DNA of 64,000 bases, from positions 1-64,000 of the forward strand of contig CAVQGZ010000001.1 of the NCBI GenBank assembly GCA_963712175.1, read 5' to 3'. The DNA comes from CAVQGZ01 sp963712175. Lineage in GTDB: Bacteria; Actinomycetota; Actinomycetes; Jiangellales; Jiangellaceae. The position numbers and the translations under genes are program-made. Positions 16,072 through 26,847 of the stretch are shown in pieces (positions within the stretch are counted from its first letter, which is position 1; the number at the start of each line of letters is the position of its first letter). The notes beneath the pieces are model-generated. The model made no database searches. It saw only the letters and a list, made by a program, of their open reading frames with translations, and was not told the origin of the DNA.

Positions 16072-16845
16072 AGAGATGCGCGTCGCGTCGTGGAACCTGC
16101 TGCACGGCAGGTCGCTGGACACGGGACGGGTGGACGAGAGCGGCCTGCGCGCGGGCGCGACCACGCTCGACGCTGATGTCGTGTCCCTGCAGGAGGTCGA
16201 CCGACACCAGGCTCGATCGTCCGGTAGCCACCAGACCGCGGCGGTCGCCGACGCGGCGGGGGCGACGTGGTGGCGCTTCGTGCCCTCGGTCTGGGGCGAG
16301 CCCGGGAGTCGGGGGTCCCGGTGAGCCCTGGGGACGACGACGACGGGGAACGAGCCGCCTACGGGATAGGGCTCGTGAGCCGGCTGCCGGTCCTCGAGTC
16401 CGATGTGCTGCGGTTCGGGCCCGCACCCGTGGGTATGCCCCTGCTCGTGCCCGGGCAGGGTCTGGTGAAGGTGGCCGACGAACCACGCAGCGCCATCGCT
16501 GCGGTCGTCGTGGGACCGACAGGGCCGTTCACCGTGATAGCCAGCCATCTCTCGTTCGTCCCCGGCTTCAACGTGCGGCAGCTGCGCCGGCTCGTCGCCT
16601 GGGCGCAGCTCAAGCCGGCACCGCGGCTGCTGCTCGCCGACCTGAACCTGCCGGGTCGGCTGCCCCGCGCGATCACCGGGTGGACGCAGCTCGCTCGCGT
16701 GGCGACCTACCCCTCGTGGAGACCTCGCGTCCAGCTCGACCACGCGCTCGCCGACGGCCTGGGCGAGGACCGCGTCACCAGGGTCGAGTCGCGGCGCCTT
16801 CCGGTCTCCGACCACAACGCGCTGTCGCTCACCCTGGATCTGTAG
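16067..16845 (+). pseudogene. Endonuclease/exonuclease/phosphatase family protein, frameshifted
   Basis: The first frame gives MRVASWNLLHGRSLDTGRVD and VVSLQEVDRHQ (motif I Asn and catalytic Glu), and stops at 16324. A second frame takes over near 16300-16320 with ERAAYGIGLVSRLPV, IASHLSFVPGFNVRQ, RLLLADLN and finally SDHNALSLTLDL (the catalytic Asp-His). Together they form one EEP-fold phosphodiesterase of about 258 residues. The change equals one lost base (or two gained) in a G/C-rich run. GTG 16067 is 6 nt after TAGCCT, which suggests a leaderless start. The 3' end overlaps convergent adnB by 17 nt. The substrate is unknown. Confidence 0.75.
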
Positions 16846-19800
16846 CTCCCGCGTGCCGCACGACGTCGGCCACGACTCCGGCCACCACATCGACGGCGGT
16901 GTCCACCTGGTCGATGGTCACGTCCTCACGCACGTGGTGAAACACCGCACGCACCTTGTCCAGCGGCAGGCCGTGCAGCCGGGCGAAGGCCTCTCGGTAG
17001 GCGGCCAGCTGCGCTGACCGTGCGCGCACCTCGGACGCGGCGCTGGGCGGCGGCCCGGTCTTCCAATCGACGACCACGAGCCCGTCGCCGTCGGCGAAGA
17101 CCGCGTCGACCCGACCCCGCACGACCGTCCCGTCCACGACCATCTCGAAGGGCGCCTCGACCTCGACGGGGTCACGGTCCGCCCACTGCGAGGCCAGGAA
17201 GGCTTGCTGGAGCTCCTCCAGATCTGCACCGGACGGCGGATCCAGGGCGTCGGCAGCCCCGGGGAGCTCATCGAGGTCGAGCAGCCGGGGACTGCCGTAG
17301 CGCTGCTCGACCCAGGCGTGGAAGGCGGTGCCCTGGCGGGCCTCCACCCGGGGCCGAGCCGGCATGGGGCGGCGCAACCGGTCGAGAAACTCCTGCGGGT
17401 CACGACGCGCGGCGACCAGCTGGGTGGCCGAGAGATGACGGGGCATGGGTACCGCGCGTGCCCGGTCCCGGCCGCGTGCGCGCTCCGCCAGGAGCATCTC
17501 GACCTCGCTGGACCAGATCGCCGCCCGACCGTCGAGGCCGTCGCGCGGACCGGCCGTACCCCGTGACTCACCCGCGGCACGCACCCGCTGCGCCCCGGCC
17601 TCCAGCGCCGCCCGGTGCCTGCCGAGGGGGTCGTAGGGCCACACGGGAGCGTCGATCGAGGGGTCAGGAGGCTGCCCGGGGTCGTCGACCCACTGCTGGA
17701 CCACCGCTGCCGGGGCCTGGCTGACGTCGCGGAGGAATCGCGACGGCTCGACGGGTCGCTGGCCGGTGCCCCAGCGGTAGCCGTGGCAGGCGAGCAGGTG
17801 CCGCGCCCTCGTGACGGCGACGTAGGCGAGGCGTCGCTCCTCGCCCATGTCGACCTCGCGACCGAGCGCGACGAAGTCGTCGACCCGGGCGGCCAGGTCG
17901 GACTGGTCGTGGACACCGGACGTGTCGAGCTGGGGCAGCCGGGCGGCATCACCACGCAGCGGGTAGGGCAGCGTGCCCGCGTCGGTGAGCCAGGCAGCGC
18001 CAGTACGGCTCCGGCTGGGGAAGCCGCCCTCGGTGAGGCCCGCCACCACGACGACGTCCCACTCCAGACCCTTGGCCGCGTGCACCGTCAGCAGCTGCAC
18101 GCGCGAGCCGAGGTGCACCTCCGACGCCCGACGGAGCCCACGTTCCTGCTCGGCGGCCGCGTCGAGGTAGTCCAGGAACTCCGGAACCCCGGGGTGGCGT
18201 GCGAGCTCGGCGAACTGTGCCGCCTCCTCCACCAGGCGGTCCAGGTGCGAGGTCCCGGGACCACCCGTTCGGCGCGCCCGGGCGAGGCTCTCGACGTCCA
18301 GGCCGAGAACGCCGACCGCCTCGGCGACCACCTCCGGAAGCGGCCGCGTGAGCCTGCGACGCACATGGGTGACCGCCGCGCCCAGACGGCTGAGCCGCGT
18401 GGACGCGGCAGCGCTGAGCCATCCCGAAGGCGGCGGGGACGCCAGACACTCCACGATCCCGGCACGCGGCACCTGCCAGCTCGGCTGGTCCTCGGCCGGC
18501 GCCGGGGTCAGGTGTCGCGCCCATCTCGCGAGCGCGTCGACGTCTCGCGGACCGAACCGCATGGCAGGACCCACCAGCAGGCGCATCAAAGCGTCGCCGC
18601 GCGCCGGGTCGACGGCGACCTGGAGCAAGGCAACGGTGTCGGCCACCTCCGGCACGGTCAGCAGACCGTCGAGTCCGACAACCTCGACCGGGACGCCCCG
18701 GTCACGCAGTGCCGCCTCGATCGGCGCCATCTCGTCGCGCTTGCGCACGAGAACCCCGATGCTCGGGAGCTGACCCGATGCATCAGTCGCCGCACGCGCG
18801 CCATCCCAGATCTGCTGGACCTGATCCCCGACAGCCTCTGCCTGGTCACGCCTCGATCGGTGCAGTGCCACGCGCACCTCACCGACGGGTGCGTCGCGCA
18901 TGGGAACGAGCGTGTCGACCGCGTGGGTGCCGTCTCGCAGCGGTTCGGCAACGACGTTGGCGGCCGCCAGGACGTTGACGCTGTTGCGGAAGCTCGTCCT
19001 CAGCGAGTGGCGCTGGACCGGCCGACCCCCGCCGAAGTGCTCGGCAAACGAAGCCAGCGTGTCGGCGTTGGCCCCGCGCCACGCGTAGATCGACTGGAAC
19101 GGGTCGCCGACTGCCGTCACCGGGTGACCGGCACCGAAGAGGGCGAGCAGCAGGTCGAGCTGGGCATAGGAGGTGTCCTGGAACTCATCGAGCAGGACGA
19201 GCCGGAACTGGGCGCGCATGGCCTCGCCCACGTCGGCGAACGAGCGAGCGACAGTGGCAGCGTCCGCGGCGATCGTGGCGAAGTCGGCCAGGTCTGCGCC
19301 GGCGAGGTCGGCGCGGTACTGCTCGACCAGCGGCAGGACGTTCAAGCGGGTGACCTGGGCTCGTCGGACGCCCTCCAGTCGGGAGTGCAGCGCCTTGCGC
19401 TGGCGTGGCCCGGACGGCAGGGAGTCGATCAGCGCGAGCAGCTCGCTCGTCCGCGAGCGCACGCCGCTCAGCTCGGCCAGGTGCGACGCCGACTGCTCGT
19501 GCAGGTCGAGGACGTCGGCCACGACCGTGTCTGGGGCGCTGGAGACCTCGTCCATGTCGCCGTCCCACCTGTGCACAAGGCGTGCCGCGCGCTGCCACGA
19601 CCCCGCCGGCGTGAGGAGGCGCCGGCCCGGCTCCACGCCGAGTCGAGCCCCCTGCTCGTTGACGATCCGCCCCGCGAACGCGTCGTACGTGGACACGCTC
19701 GGCTCCCCCGTCGGGATGTCGACGCGACCCGTGCTGGCCAGCGCCGCGAGCCGCCGACGCACCCGGAGGCCGAGCTCGGTGGCGGCCTTGCGGGTGAAGG

Positions 19801-20005
19801 TGAGCCCCAGCACCTCGTCCGGGTGAACATGCCCGTTCGCCACGAGCCACACCACCCGCGAGGCCATGGTCTCGGTCTTGCCCGACCCGGCACCGGCCAC
19901 GACCACACCCGGCGCCATCGGTGCAGTGATCACTCGCTCCTGCTCCTCGGTCGGTGCCGGCCGGCCGAGGAGCGCTGCGATCGTGCGAGGGGTCAGCTCA
20001 CTCAC
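16829..20005 (-). CDS. adnB: AdnB: helicase-nuclease subunit of the AdnAB end-resection machine
   Basis: A 1058-residue protein. The N-terminal SF1 helicase has GAGSGKTETMASR, FTRKAATELGLRV, LLDEFQDTSYAQLDLLL, GDPFQSIYAWRGA, TVHAAKGLEWDVVVVAGL and RRLAYVAVTRAR. A C-terminal RecB-family nuclease shows GRVDAVFADG and VVVDWKTG. It is the ATP-driven motor partner of AdnA and resects double-strand breaks for recombination. The frame is open about 95 codons upstream, but GTG 20005 overlaps the adnA stop (GTGA) and begins at the family N-terminus (SELTPRTIAALLGRPAPT). Translational coupling to adnA is likely. Confidence 0.93.
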   Translation of the reverse strand: MSELTPRTIAALLGRPAPTEEQERVITAPMAPGVVVAGAGSGKTETMASRVVWLVANGHVHPDEVLGLTFTRKAATELGLRVRRRLAALASTGRVDIPTGEPSVSTYDAFAGRIVNEQGARLGVEPGRRLLTPAGSWQRAARLVHRWDGDMDEVSSAPDTVVADVLDLHEQSASHLAELSGVRSRTSELLALIDSLPSGPRQRKALHSRLEGVRRAQVTRLNVLPLVEQYRADLAGADLADFATIAADAATVARSFADVGEAMRAQFRLVLLDEFQDTSYAQLDLLLALFGAGHPVTAVGDPFQSIYAWRGANADTLASFAEHFGGGRPVQRHSLRTSFRNSVNVLAAANVVAEPLRDGTHAVDTLVPMRDAPVGEVRVALHRSRRDQAEAVGDQVQQIWDGARAATDASGQLPSIGVLVRKRDEMAPIEAALRDRGVPVEVVGLDGLLTVPEVADTVALLQVAVDPARGDALMRLLVGPAMRFGPRDVDALARWARHLTPAPAEDQPSWQVPRAGIVECLASPPPSGWLSAAASTRLSRLGAAVTHVRRRLTRPLPEVVAEAVGVLGLDVESLARARRTGGPGTSHLDRLVEEAAQFAELARHPGVPEFLDYLDAAAEQERGLRRASEVHLGSRVQLLTVHAAKGLEWDVVVVAGLTEGGFPSRSRTGAAWLTDAGTLPYPLRGDAARLPQLDTSGVHDQSDLAARVDDFVALGREVDMGEERRLAYVAVTRARHLLACHGYRWGTGQRPVEPSRFLRDVSQAPAAVVQQWVDDPGQPPDPSIDAPVWPYDPLGRHRAALEAGAQRVRAAGESRGTAGPRDGLDGRAAIWSSEVEMLLAERARGRDRARAVPMPRHLSATQLVAARRDPQEFLDRLRRPMPARPRVEARQGTAFHAWVEQRYGSPRLLDLDELPGAADALDPPSGADLEELQQAFLASQWADRDPVEVEAPFEMVVDGTVVRGRVDAVFADGDGLVVVDWKTGPPPSAASEVRARSAQLAAYREAFARLHGLPLDKVRAVFHHVREDVTIDQVDTAVDVVAGVVADVVRHAGATDPG

Positions 20006-23000
20006 GGGACCACCTGCCCGCCCTCGGGATGGGCCGGGCACGACGAGCGCACCGGGCAGTGGCCGCAGCCAGGGTTCACGAGGGCCGCGAACGTCGGGCT
20101 TGCCACGCCGGCGGCCACCTCCTCCACCAGACGCCGCGGCCACTGCGGGTCCTGCGCATCGGCCAACCCGGGCTGCACCTGCTCCTTGGCCTGATCTGTA
20201 CCGGGGATGCCCAGGTGAACCAGGACACCCCCGGCCGGACGAACCGGGGCACCGGCGTCGACACCCGAACCGCCGGCCGCCACCGCCCACTGGTAGACCC
20301 CCAGCTGGGGGTTGACCTCGACGTCGGCGCGCCTCGGCGCGCTGGTACCCGTCTTGAAGTCCACGACGACCATGCCACCGTCGTCGTCACGGTCGAGACG
20401 GTCGAGCCGCCCACGCACGGCTGCGCCACCGATGTCGGCCCGCACGTCTATCTCGACGTCGACGCACTCGCGCGGCGACTGCTGCAGCCAGCGCGACGAG
20501 CCTGGTCACCATGGCATCCACGCGTTGCCGCTCACGACGAGCAACCCAGCCGCGACCCGCGTCGATGGTCGGCCACAGCTCTTCGTAGCGAGCCCAGATC
20601 TGCTCCGGGGTCAGGCTGGAGCGTCTCCGCCTCGAAGGCCAGCTCGTGGACGAGCGTTCCGATCGACTGGCGCAGAGCGGTTCCGTTCTCTCCGCCCGCG
20701 CGCTGCAACATCCACCGCAGCGGGCAGCGCAGATATCCCTCGATCTGCGACGGCGACAGGCTGACCGGCTCGTCGACACCGACGAGGGGCGATGTGTCAG
20801 TCGAGTCGGGCACCCCGTACCACTCGTCCGGGTCGGCGCCGCGGATGTCGTGGCGGGCCAGATGGGCCAGCAACGTGGCAGCCTCGTCGCGAGCGGCCAC
20901 CGGTGCGTCGCTGTCGCACACGACCGCCCGCAGCTCGGCCACCATGGCCGCCAGGCTCAGGGCGGGCGCTGCCGTCTCGACCGGTCGCTCCTCGGCACGC
21001 TGGGGGTCCAGCTCGTCGATCAGCCGCGAAGGCCGCATCTCCCCGTCGTCCACGGCAGTGACGAGCAGCACGCTACGAGCTCGGGTGATGGCCAGGTGGA
21101 ACAGCCGCCGCTCGGCGGCCAACAGCTGCGTCACCTGCTCCGTCGGGCTGGGCAGCCGGCCCGAGTCGAGGACCGTCACCAGATCTTCCACGCCGAGCAG
21201 GCTCTGGCGGCGCCGCAGGTCGGGCCAGAGATCCTCCTGCACCCGGCACACGGCCACGGTGTCCCACTCGCGCCCCTTCGTGGCGTGGGCCGTCAGCACC
21301 GCGACAGCCTCGTGAGCGGGCGAGGAGACCCCCCAGCCGTCCCCAGGCAGCTGCTGGGCTCGGACATGGTCCAAGAAGGCTGCCGGCCCTGCCCCGGGCA
21401 GCCGATCCGTGAACCGTGCGACCGCCTCGAACAGTGCTACCACCGAGTCGAGGTCACGGTCCGCGGCAGCCCCGTCGGACTCGCCGGCCAACGCGCTTGC
21501 CCGCCACCGCCGCGCGACACCGGCGCTGTCCCAGATCTCGAACAGCACCTGCTCGACCGATCCGGTCGAGGCTGCCCGCCGGCCCGCCTCGACCGTCGAC
21601 GCCAGCTGCCTCACGGCTGGGTCCGAGGTGCCTTCCGGCATCGACCCGGTGCCCAGGACCACGTCGCGGAGCACGTCGTCCGGGCGACGTCGGCCACCAT
21701 CGCGGTGCTCGGTGACCAGCAGTGTCCGGCGCAACGAGGCCAGCCGTGCCGGGTCGAGGCGCCCCAACGGGCCGAGCAGCAGGTCGACGACTCGCTCGGG
21801 GGTCGCCTCGGCATCGTCTGCTGCCAGTGCGAGCAGATCGAGCAGGGCTCGGACAGGTGGCTGCTGCCACAGGGCCACTTCGTCGGTTCGCTGCACGACC
21901 GGCACGCCGTGACGTGCCAACGCACGCCGCGTCCCAGACAGGTCGGCTGCCGAGCGCACCACGACGGCCATCTGCGACCAGGGCACGCCATCGCGTAGGT
22001 GTCGCCCCCGCAGGTGCGCGGCAACATGAGCCATCTCGTCCGACGTGCTGGCCAGCACGGCAGCCCGCGGAGGCTGCGCCGCGACCGACGAGCGGCTCTC
22101 CAGCCGACGCCAGTCGCCACTACCTCCGACTCGGGCTGCCACCCGGGACGCAGCGCCAAGCATCGACGCCGGCAAGCGATACGTCGCGGGCAGCACAACC
22201 TCGGGTGCCGGCCGTCCGTCGGCCGTGCCGAAGCGTGCCGGGAACCGACGCACAGCTTGCGGGTCGGCGCCACGAAACCCGTACACGGCACTGTCGGGGT
22301 CGGCCGTCGCCACGAGCGTCGTCCCTCCGCCTGCCAGGACCTCGAGGAGGTCGAGCAGCGCGGCGTCGGCCTCGGTGATGTCATCCACGACGACGAGCGA
22401 TCGCTCACGACGCTCGTCGGCCAACAGCCCCGGCTCGGCTCGCAGCAGGTCCACAGCTGCCCGGACGAGCTCGGCCGGGTCGTAGGCAGAGGGCTGGGCC
22501 AGGGCAGTCACCTGCGCGTACTCCACGGCGAACGAGGCGGACGCGCGCCACATCGGCCGGTCGTACTGCACACCGAGGCGGTCGAGCTCTCCCGGGTCGA
22601 GGTCCCGCTCGACGGCCCTCAGGATCAGGTCTCGCAGCTGGCCCGCGAACTGACGGGTCCGCAGCGCCGGCTCGAGCCCGTCCGGCCACCTGGCAGCGGA
22701 GTGCCTCAGCAGCTCGGTGATCATCAGCTCCTGCTCGGCAGCCCCCAGAAGCCGGGGCACGACCTCACCCCGGGCGAGGGCCTCACGGCGAAGCAGCCCG
22801 AACGCGTACGAGTGGGCGGTGCGGGCCAACGGTTCGCGGATGGTCCGACCGACCGCCGCAGCCACCCTGTCGCGCAGGTCGACGCCGGCCCGCCTGCTCG
22901 GTGCCAGCAGCAGAACGGCTGAGGGGTCGAGGCCGTTGCGGATCCGCGATGCCACCAGCTCGACCATGAGCGTCGTCTTGCCGGTGCCCGGCCCACCGAG

Positions 23001-23069
23001 GACGAGCAGGGGTCCCGACCGGTGCCGCAGCACCTGCTGCTCGGCTGCTGAGAGCGTCGGTGCCGGCAC
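20002..23069 (-). pseudogene. adnA: AdnA: RecB-like helicase-nuclease subunit, two frameshifts near the 3' end
   Basis: The first frame holds a UvrD-like domain with Walker A GGPGTGKTTLM, a degenerate Walker B (VVVDDITEADAALL) and HATKGREWDTVAV. It continues to RCPLRWMLQRAGGE and EAETLQ, then shifts near 20620 (LTPEQIWARYEELWPTIDAG). It shifts again near 20485 into WLQQSPREC, GRLDRLDRDDDGGMVVVDFKTG and CGHCPVRSSC, the nuclease site and Fe-S cysteines. Each shift equals one inserted base. Intact, it would be about 1020 residues, the normal AdnA size. GTG 23069 is chosen by homology. An error in the sequence is likelier than loss, since both flanks are perfectly conserved. Confidence 0.85.
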
Positions 23070-23098
23070 ACGCGCATCACAGCAGAGGCCTCCGACAC

Positions 23099-23104
23099 TA
23101 CGAT
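23099..23104 (+). promoter_or_regulatory. -10 hexamer for the thioesterase gene (leaderless)
   Basis: TACGAT, 7 nt before GTG 23112. On the opposite strand TAGTGT (23095-23100) could serve adnA, so the divergent -10 elements overlap. Confidence 0.45.
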
Positions 23105-23111
23105 CGTTCGG

Positions 23112-23936
23112 GTGGCAGCTGCCTCGTTCTACGTGGTGAAGGACCACGTCGGTACCGAGTCGAGGATCGATGCCACGTTCGCCTCGACCGAGCACACCGT
23201 CGGGCCGTGGTCGGCCGACCTTCAGCACGCGAGCCCGCCGACAGCCCTGCTCATGCGTGCAGTGCAGCAGCTGGGCGGCCCGTCGGCTCCTGTGCCGCCC
23301 GATGCCTTGCCCGCGCGACTGACCGCTGAGATCTTTCGGCCGGTACCCGTCGCGGACCTACACGTGCGAGCCTCCCTTCACCGTCCCGGTCGTCGGGTGG
23401 CCTGGGCATCAGCGGATCTCACGACCACCGACGAGCCGGACCGACCGATCATGCGAGCTCACGTCTGGTTGGTCCGTCGGGCCCAGCAACCCCTCGACAT
23501 CCCGTCCACACCGACCGAGCCGGCTCCCGGTCCAGGAAGGGCTCAGCCGCTGCCGGGCACCTGGGGAGGTGGGTACCTGCACGCTGTGCGCTGGGAGCTC
23601 ACCGCCGGCTCCCTCGCCGAACCCGGGCCTGCCACGGTCTGGACCCGCCTGCTGGTGGACCTCGTCGACGTCGAGCCGACGACCGGTGCACAGCACGCGG
23701 CGGTCGTGGCGGATGCGGGCAGCGGCATCTCGGCAGTCGCCGACCCGTCCCAGCTGGTGTTCGTCAACACCGAGCTGACCATCCACCTGCACCGTGAACC
23801 TGTCGGGTCGGCCGTGTGGCTGGCCGGTCGGACCACGCTGGACCCGCACGGGATCGGCTACGTCCACACACGACTTGGTGACGCCAACGGAGCCGTGGGC
23901 GCGGCCGACCAGACCCTGTACGTAGACCCTCGCTGA
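23112..23936 (+). CDS. Acyl-CoA thioesterase family protein (TesB-like double hotdog)
   Basis: A 274-residue protein with two hotdog halves. The N-terminal half has GPWSADLQHASPPTALLMRAV and EIFRPVPVADLHVRASLHRPGR; the C-terminal half has the thioesterase-like QLVFVNTELTIHLHREPVGSAVWLAGRTTLDPHGIG. This matches actinobacterial thioesterase-family proteins that cleave or bind acyl-CoA. It has no signal peptide. GTG 23112 has TACGAT 7 nt upstream. It is divergent from adnA and convergent with the alkyltransferase-like gene. Substrate unknown. Confidence 0.82.
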   Translation: MAAASFYVVKDHVGTESRIDATFASTEHTVGPWSADLQHASPPTALLMRAVQQLGGPSAPVPPDALPARLTAEIFRPVPVADLHVRASLHRPGRRVAWASADLTTTDEPDRPIMRAHVWLVRRAQQPLDIPSTPTEPAPGPGRAQPLPGTWGGGYLHAVRWELTAGSLAEPGPATVWTRLLVDLVDVEPTTGAQHAAVVADAGSGISAVADPSQLVFVNTELTIHLHREPVGSAVWLAGRTTLDPHGIGYVHTRLGDANGAVGAADQTLYVDPR

Positions 23937-23945
23937 GGTCGCTCG

Positions 23946-24254
23946 TCACGGGCGCTGCGGCCATCGCGCCCGCGACAGGTCGACCCGCCCGGCTCTCATG
24001 GGGCAGCCCTCGCGACGGAGCCGCTCGCCCGCCTCGTCCTGCAGGCCCGGCGGGAGTCGGCCGTCGTGTCCCACCACCCGCCACCACGGCACGTCGCGCC
24101 CGGCCCTTGCCATCACCTGCCCGACCGCGCGGGCGGTCACGGCACGTGGGAGCAGGTCGCTGGCCATCGCGGCGAGGTCGCCGTAGGTCGTGGCCCGTCC
24201 GGCCGGTACCTGGTCGACGAGGTCACAGACCACGTCCACGGTGTCGGCGTTCAC
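23946..24254 (-). CDS. Alkyltransferase-like protein (MGMT-fold DNA-binding, no active cysteine)
   Basis: A 102-residue MGMT-family domain (VPAGRATTYGDLAAMASD..RAVGQVMAR). The alkyl-acceptor PCHR motif is replaced by PWWRVV, which makes it an alkyltransferase-like (ATL) protein. Such proteins bind O6-alkylguanine without repairing it and hand the lesion to nucleotide excision repair. The GTG at 24254 gives a family-like N-terminus (NADTVDVVCDLVDQVPAGR); an upstream in-frame start would add 18 residues. It is the Rv3204 counterpart, next to adnAB and uvrD2. Confidence 0.88.
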   Translation of the reverse strand: MNADTVDVVCDLVDQVPAGRATTYGDLAAMASDLLPRAVTARAVGQVMARAGRDVPWWRVVGHDGRLPPGLQDEAGERLRREGCPMRAGRVDLSRARWPQRP

Positions 24255-24331
24255 GTCGCCAGCCTGCCCGAGTCGTGCCGCGCCCACGGCGTGTACCCCC
24301 AGCGGCACGCTGGCGTGGGACGATCGGGGCG

Positions 24332-26833
24332 ATGTCGACCAGTGCCGTCCAGGTGGATGAGCAGCATCCGCCGGTGCTGATCGATGAGCCCCCGACGGTT
24401 CATCGGTCTCGCCGGCCGATGGATGCTGCCCGGCTAGCGCTGACGCTGACCGGTGTCGTCCTGGTCGTCGTGCTGTCGCTGACGGCCTCGCGCACCGTCG
24501 CGGGCATCGAGGGCGATCTCAACGAGGCCAGCGCCCTCGTACCCGGCTGGGTCCTGCTGCCTCTGACGTTCGTTGCCGCCTTCGCCACGTTGGCCCTCTG
24601 GATCGGGTTCGTCGGGCTCGAGATCGCTCAGCGACGGGGACGCACGGCCGCCGAGATGGTGCTGGCCCTGGTCCTCACCGCACTGACGCTGAGCGCGATG
24701 TCGCTGTTCGTGCAGTCCCAGGCCGCCCCCGAGGCGCTTGCGTCGGCGTTTCGCCCTCCGACGTCGGGTCTGGTGTTCCCGACGAGCGCCGCCGCGACAG
24801 TTGCGCTGGTCTCCATCGTCGGATGGACGGAACGGCGATGGGTGCAGCGCCTGTCGCTCGTCGCGGTGGTCGGCGGTGTTCTCGACCTGCTGCTCGGCGG
24901 GCAGGTGACGCCGCAGGGCGCCGCATTCGGCCTGCTGGTCGGCCGTGCGGTCGCGCTGACGATCCGCCTGACCTCCGGCGTCCCGACCGACCGGCCCGAC
25001 GGCGCGAGCATTGCTGCCGGGCTCCTGGCCCACGGCATCCACGTGCGGCGCCTGACCGCGCGCAGCGACGCGTGGCCCCGCGTCTACAGCCTGGACACCG
25101 ACCGCGACCAGCGTGATCTCGTCGTGCTCGACCGCGACCGCGAGGGCACGGGTCTGCTGTCCAACGCGTGGCAGTGGCTACGCCTTCGGGGTGACATCCT
25201 CCCGACCGAGAGCGTCACGATGCGCGGCGGCACCGACCAGCGAGCGCTCGCGGCGCTCGCGCTGCGCGAGGCCGGTGTACGCAGCCCTCATCTGATCGCC
25301 ACCTTTGCCCTGGGCCCGGACGCCATCGCGCTGGTCTACGAACGCCCGGACGGGCAACGACTCAGCGACCTGCTCGCGTCGGCGGAGGGCGACGACGGCA
25401 CCGGCGTCGCCGAGACGGGCGAGCGAGCTGACGTGGGCAACGACGAATCCGTGAGCACGGAGTACGGCGAGCTCACGCCGGGTCCGGAGTCAGAGCTTCT
25501 GCCTGAGAAGACACTCGACGACCTGTGGACGCAGGTACGCCTGATGCAGAAGTCAGGCATCGCCCACCGACAGCTCGCCTCAGAGACCATCGCACTGGAC
25601 GAGCGTGGCCGGGCTTGCATCCTCGAGCACTTCAGCGCCACCGTCGCTGCCAGCAGCGTCGCCATGTCCGCCGACGTCGCTCAGCTACTCGTGCTGACGG
25701 CCTCGATCGTCGGGCCTCGAAGGGCAGTCGCCGCCGCGGTTCGGAACATGGGGCGCGACGCCGTCGGCGATGCCCTGCCACTCGTCCAGCCATTGGCCCT
25801 GCCGCCCAGCACGCGTGCCCGGTTGAGGAGTCGCAACGAGCTGCTCGAACGAGTTCGCGACCAGGTCCGCGAGCGTGCCGAACCCCCGACCGTCGAGACC
25901 ATCAGCCTCGAGCGGCTTCGTCCGCGTGCGCTGCTCTCGGCCCTGTCGATCCTGCTCGCCGTGTACCTCGTCGGCACGAACCTCGTCGGGGTCGACATCA
26001 TCGGCACCGTCGCCAACGCCGACCCGCGCTGGATCCTCGTCGCGCTGGTCGCGTTCGGCCTCAGCTATCTCGGCGCGGCCTGGGGGCTCGTCGGCTTCGT
26101 GCCGGAGACCGTGCCGCTCGGGCGGGTCTTCACCGCCCAGGTGTCGCTGGGGTTCGTCCGGCTCGTGGCGCCCTCCACGCTGGGCATCGCCGCCCTGAAC
26201 ACCCGGCTGCTGACGCGGATGAGGATCCCCCTGCCCTCGGCCGCGGCCAGCGTCGCGGCATCGCAGGCGGCCGCCTTCATCGTCAGCGTGCCGCTCATCG
26301 TGGTGCTGGGCCTGCTCACCGGGCGCGAAGTCGACTTCGGGATCCGCCTGTCGACCATCGTCGTGGCGGTGGGGGCCGTGGTGCTCACCGCGGCGGTCGT
26401 GCTGTGGCTGGTGCCCGCAGTGCGAACCCGCGCCGGGCGAGCCTGGGCCTCGTTCGTCGAGCGGGGCCTGCCACGCCTGCTCGACGCCGTGCAGGACCCG
26501 AGGCGCCTCGCGATGGGGCTCGGCGGGAACCTGCTGCTGACCCTCGGCTACGGCGTCGCCCTGTACGCCTCCGTCGCCGCCGTCGGAGCCGAGATCCCGA
26601 TCGCCACCGCCACACTCATCTATGTCTCCGGCAACGCCGTCGGAAGCATCGTGCCGACACCTGGCGGCCTCGGAGCCGTCGAGGCCGCCCTCACGGCGGG
26701 ACTCACGGCGGCGGGAATCCCGGGAGGGGAGGCGTTCACCGCCGTCATCCTGTTCCGACTCATCACGTTCTGGCTGCCGATCCCGGTGGGGTGGTTCGCC
26801 TGGACAAAGCTCCAGCGGGCCGGCGCCCTGTAA
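24332..26833 (+). CDS. Flippase-like (LPG synthase TM/UPF0104) membrane protein with kinase-like middle domain
   Basis: An 833-residue membrane protein. The N-terminal block has about six helices (for example LALTLTGVVLVVVLSLTAS). A long soluble segment (about residues 230-530) looks like a degenerate protein kinase: VLDRDREGTG, VYERPDGQRL, then MQKSGIAHRQLASETIALDERGRACILEHFS in place of the HRDLKPEN and DFG loops. A C-terminal lysylphosphatidylglycerol synthase-type membrane domain follows (FGLSYLGAAWGLVGF, GNAVGSIVPTPGGLGAVEAALTAGL). It probably moves or modifies a lipid-linked molecule, with the kinase-like part as regulator. There is no synthase domain, so it is not MprF. Start by family fit. 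Confidence 0.85.
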   Translation: MSTSAVQVDEQHPPVLIDEPPTVHRSRRPMDAARLALTLTGVVLVVVLSLTASRTVAGIEGDLNEASALVPGWVLLPLTFVAAFATLALWIGFVGLEIAQRRGRTAAEMVLALVLTALTLSAMSLFVQSQAAPEALASAFRPPTSGLVFPTSAAATVALVSIVGWTERRWVQRLSLVAVVGGVLDLLLGGQVTPQGAAFGLLVGRAVALTIRLTSGVPTDRPDGASIAAGLLAHGIHVRRLTARSDAWPRVYSLDTDRDQRDLVVLDRDREGTGLLSNAWQWLRLRGDILPTESVTMRGGTDQRALAALALREAGVRSPHLIATFALGPDAIALVYERPDGQRLSDLLASAEGDDGTGVAETGERADVGNDESVSTEYGELTPGPESELLPEKTLDDLWTQVRLMQKSGIAHRQLASETIALDERGRACILEHFSATVAASSVAMSADVAQLLVLTASIVGPRRAVAAAVRNMGRDAVGDALPLVQPLALPPSTRARLRSRNELLERVRDQVRERAEPPTVETISLERLRPRALLSALSILLAVYLVGTNLVGVDIIGTVANADPRWILVALVAFGLSYLGAAWGLVGFVPETVPLGRVFTAQVSLGFVRLVAPSTLGIAALNTRLLTRMRIPLPSAAASVAASQAAAFIVSVPLIVVLGLLTGREVDFGIRLSTIVVAVGAVVLTAAVVLWLVPAVRTRAGRAWASFVERGLPRLLDAVQDPRRLAMGLGGNLLLTLGYGVALYASVAAVGAEIPIATATLIYVSGNAVGSIVPTPGGLGAVEAALTAGLTAAGIPGGEAFTAVILFRLITFWLPIPVGWFAWTKLQRAGAL

Positions 26834-26847
26834 CCCTGCCGGTCGGA

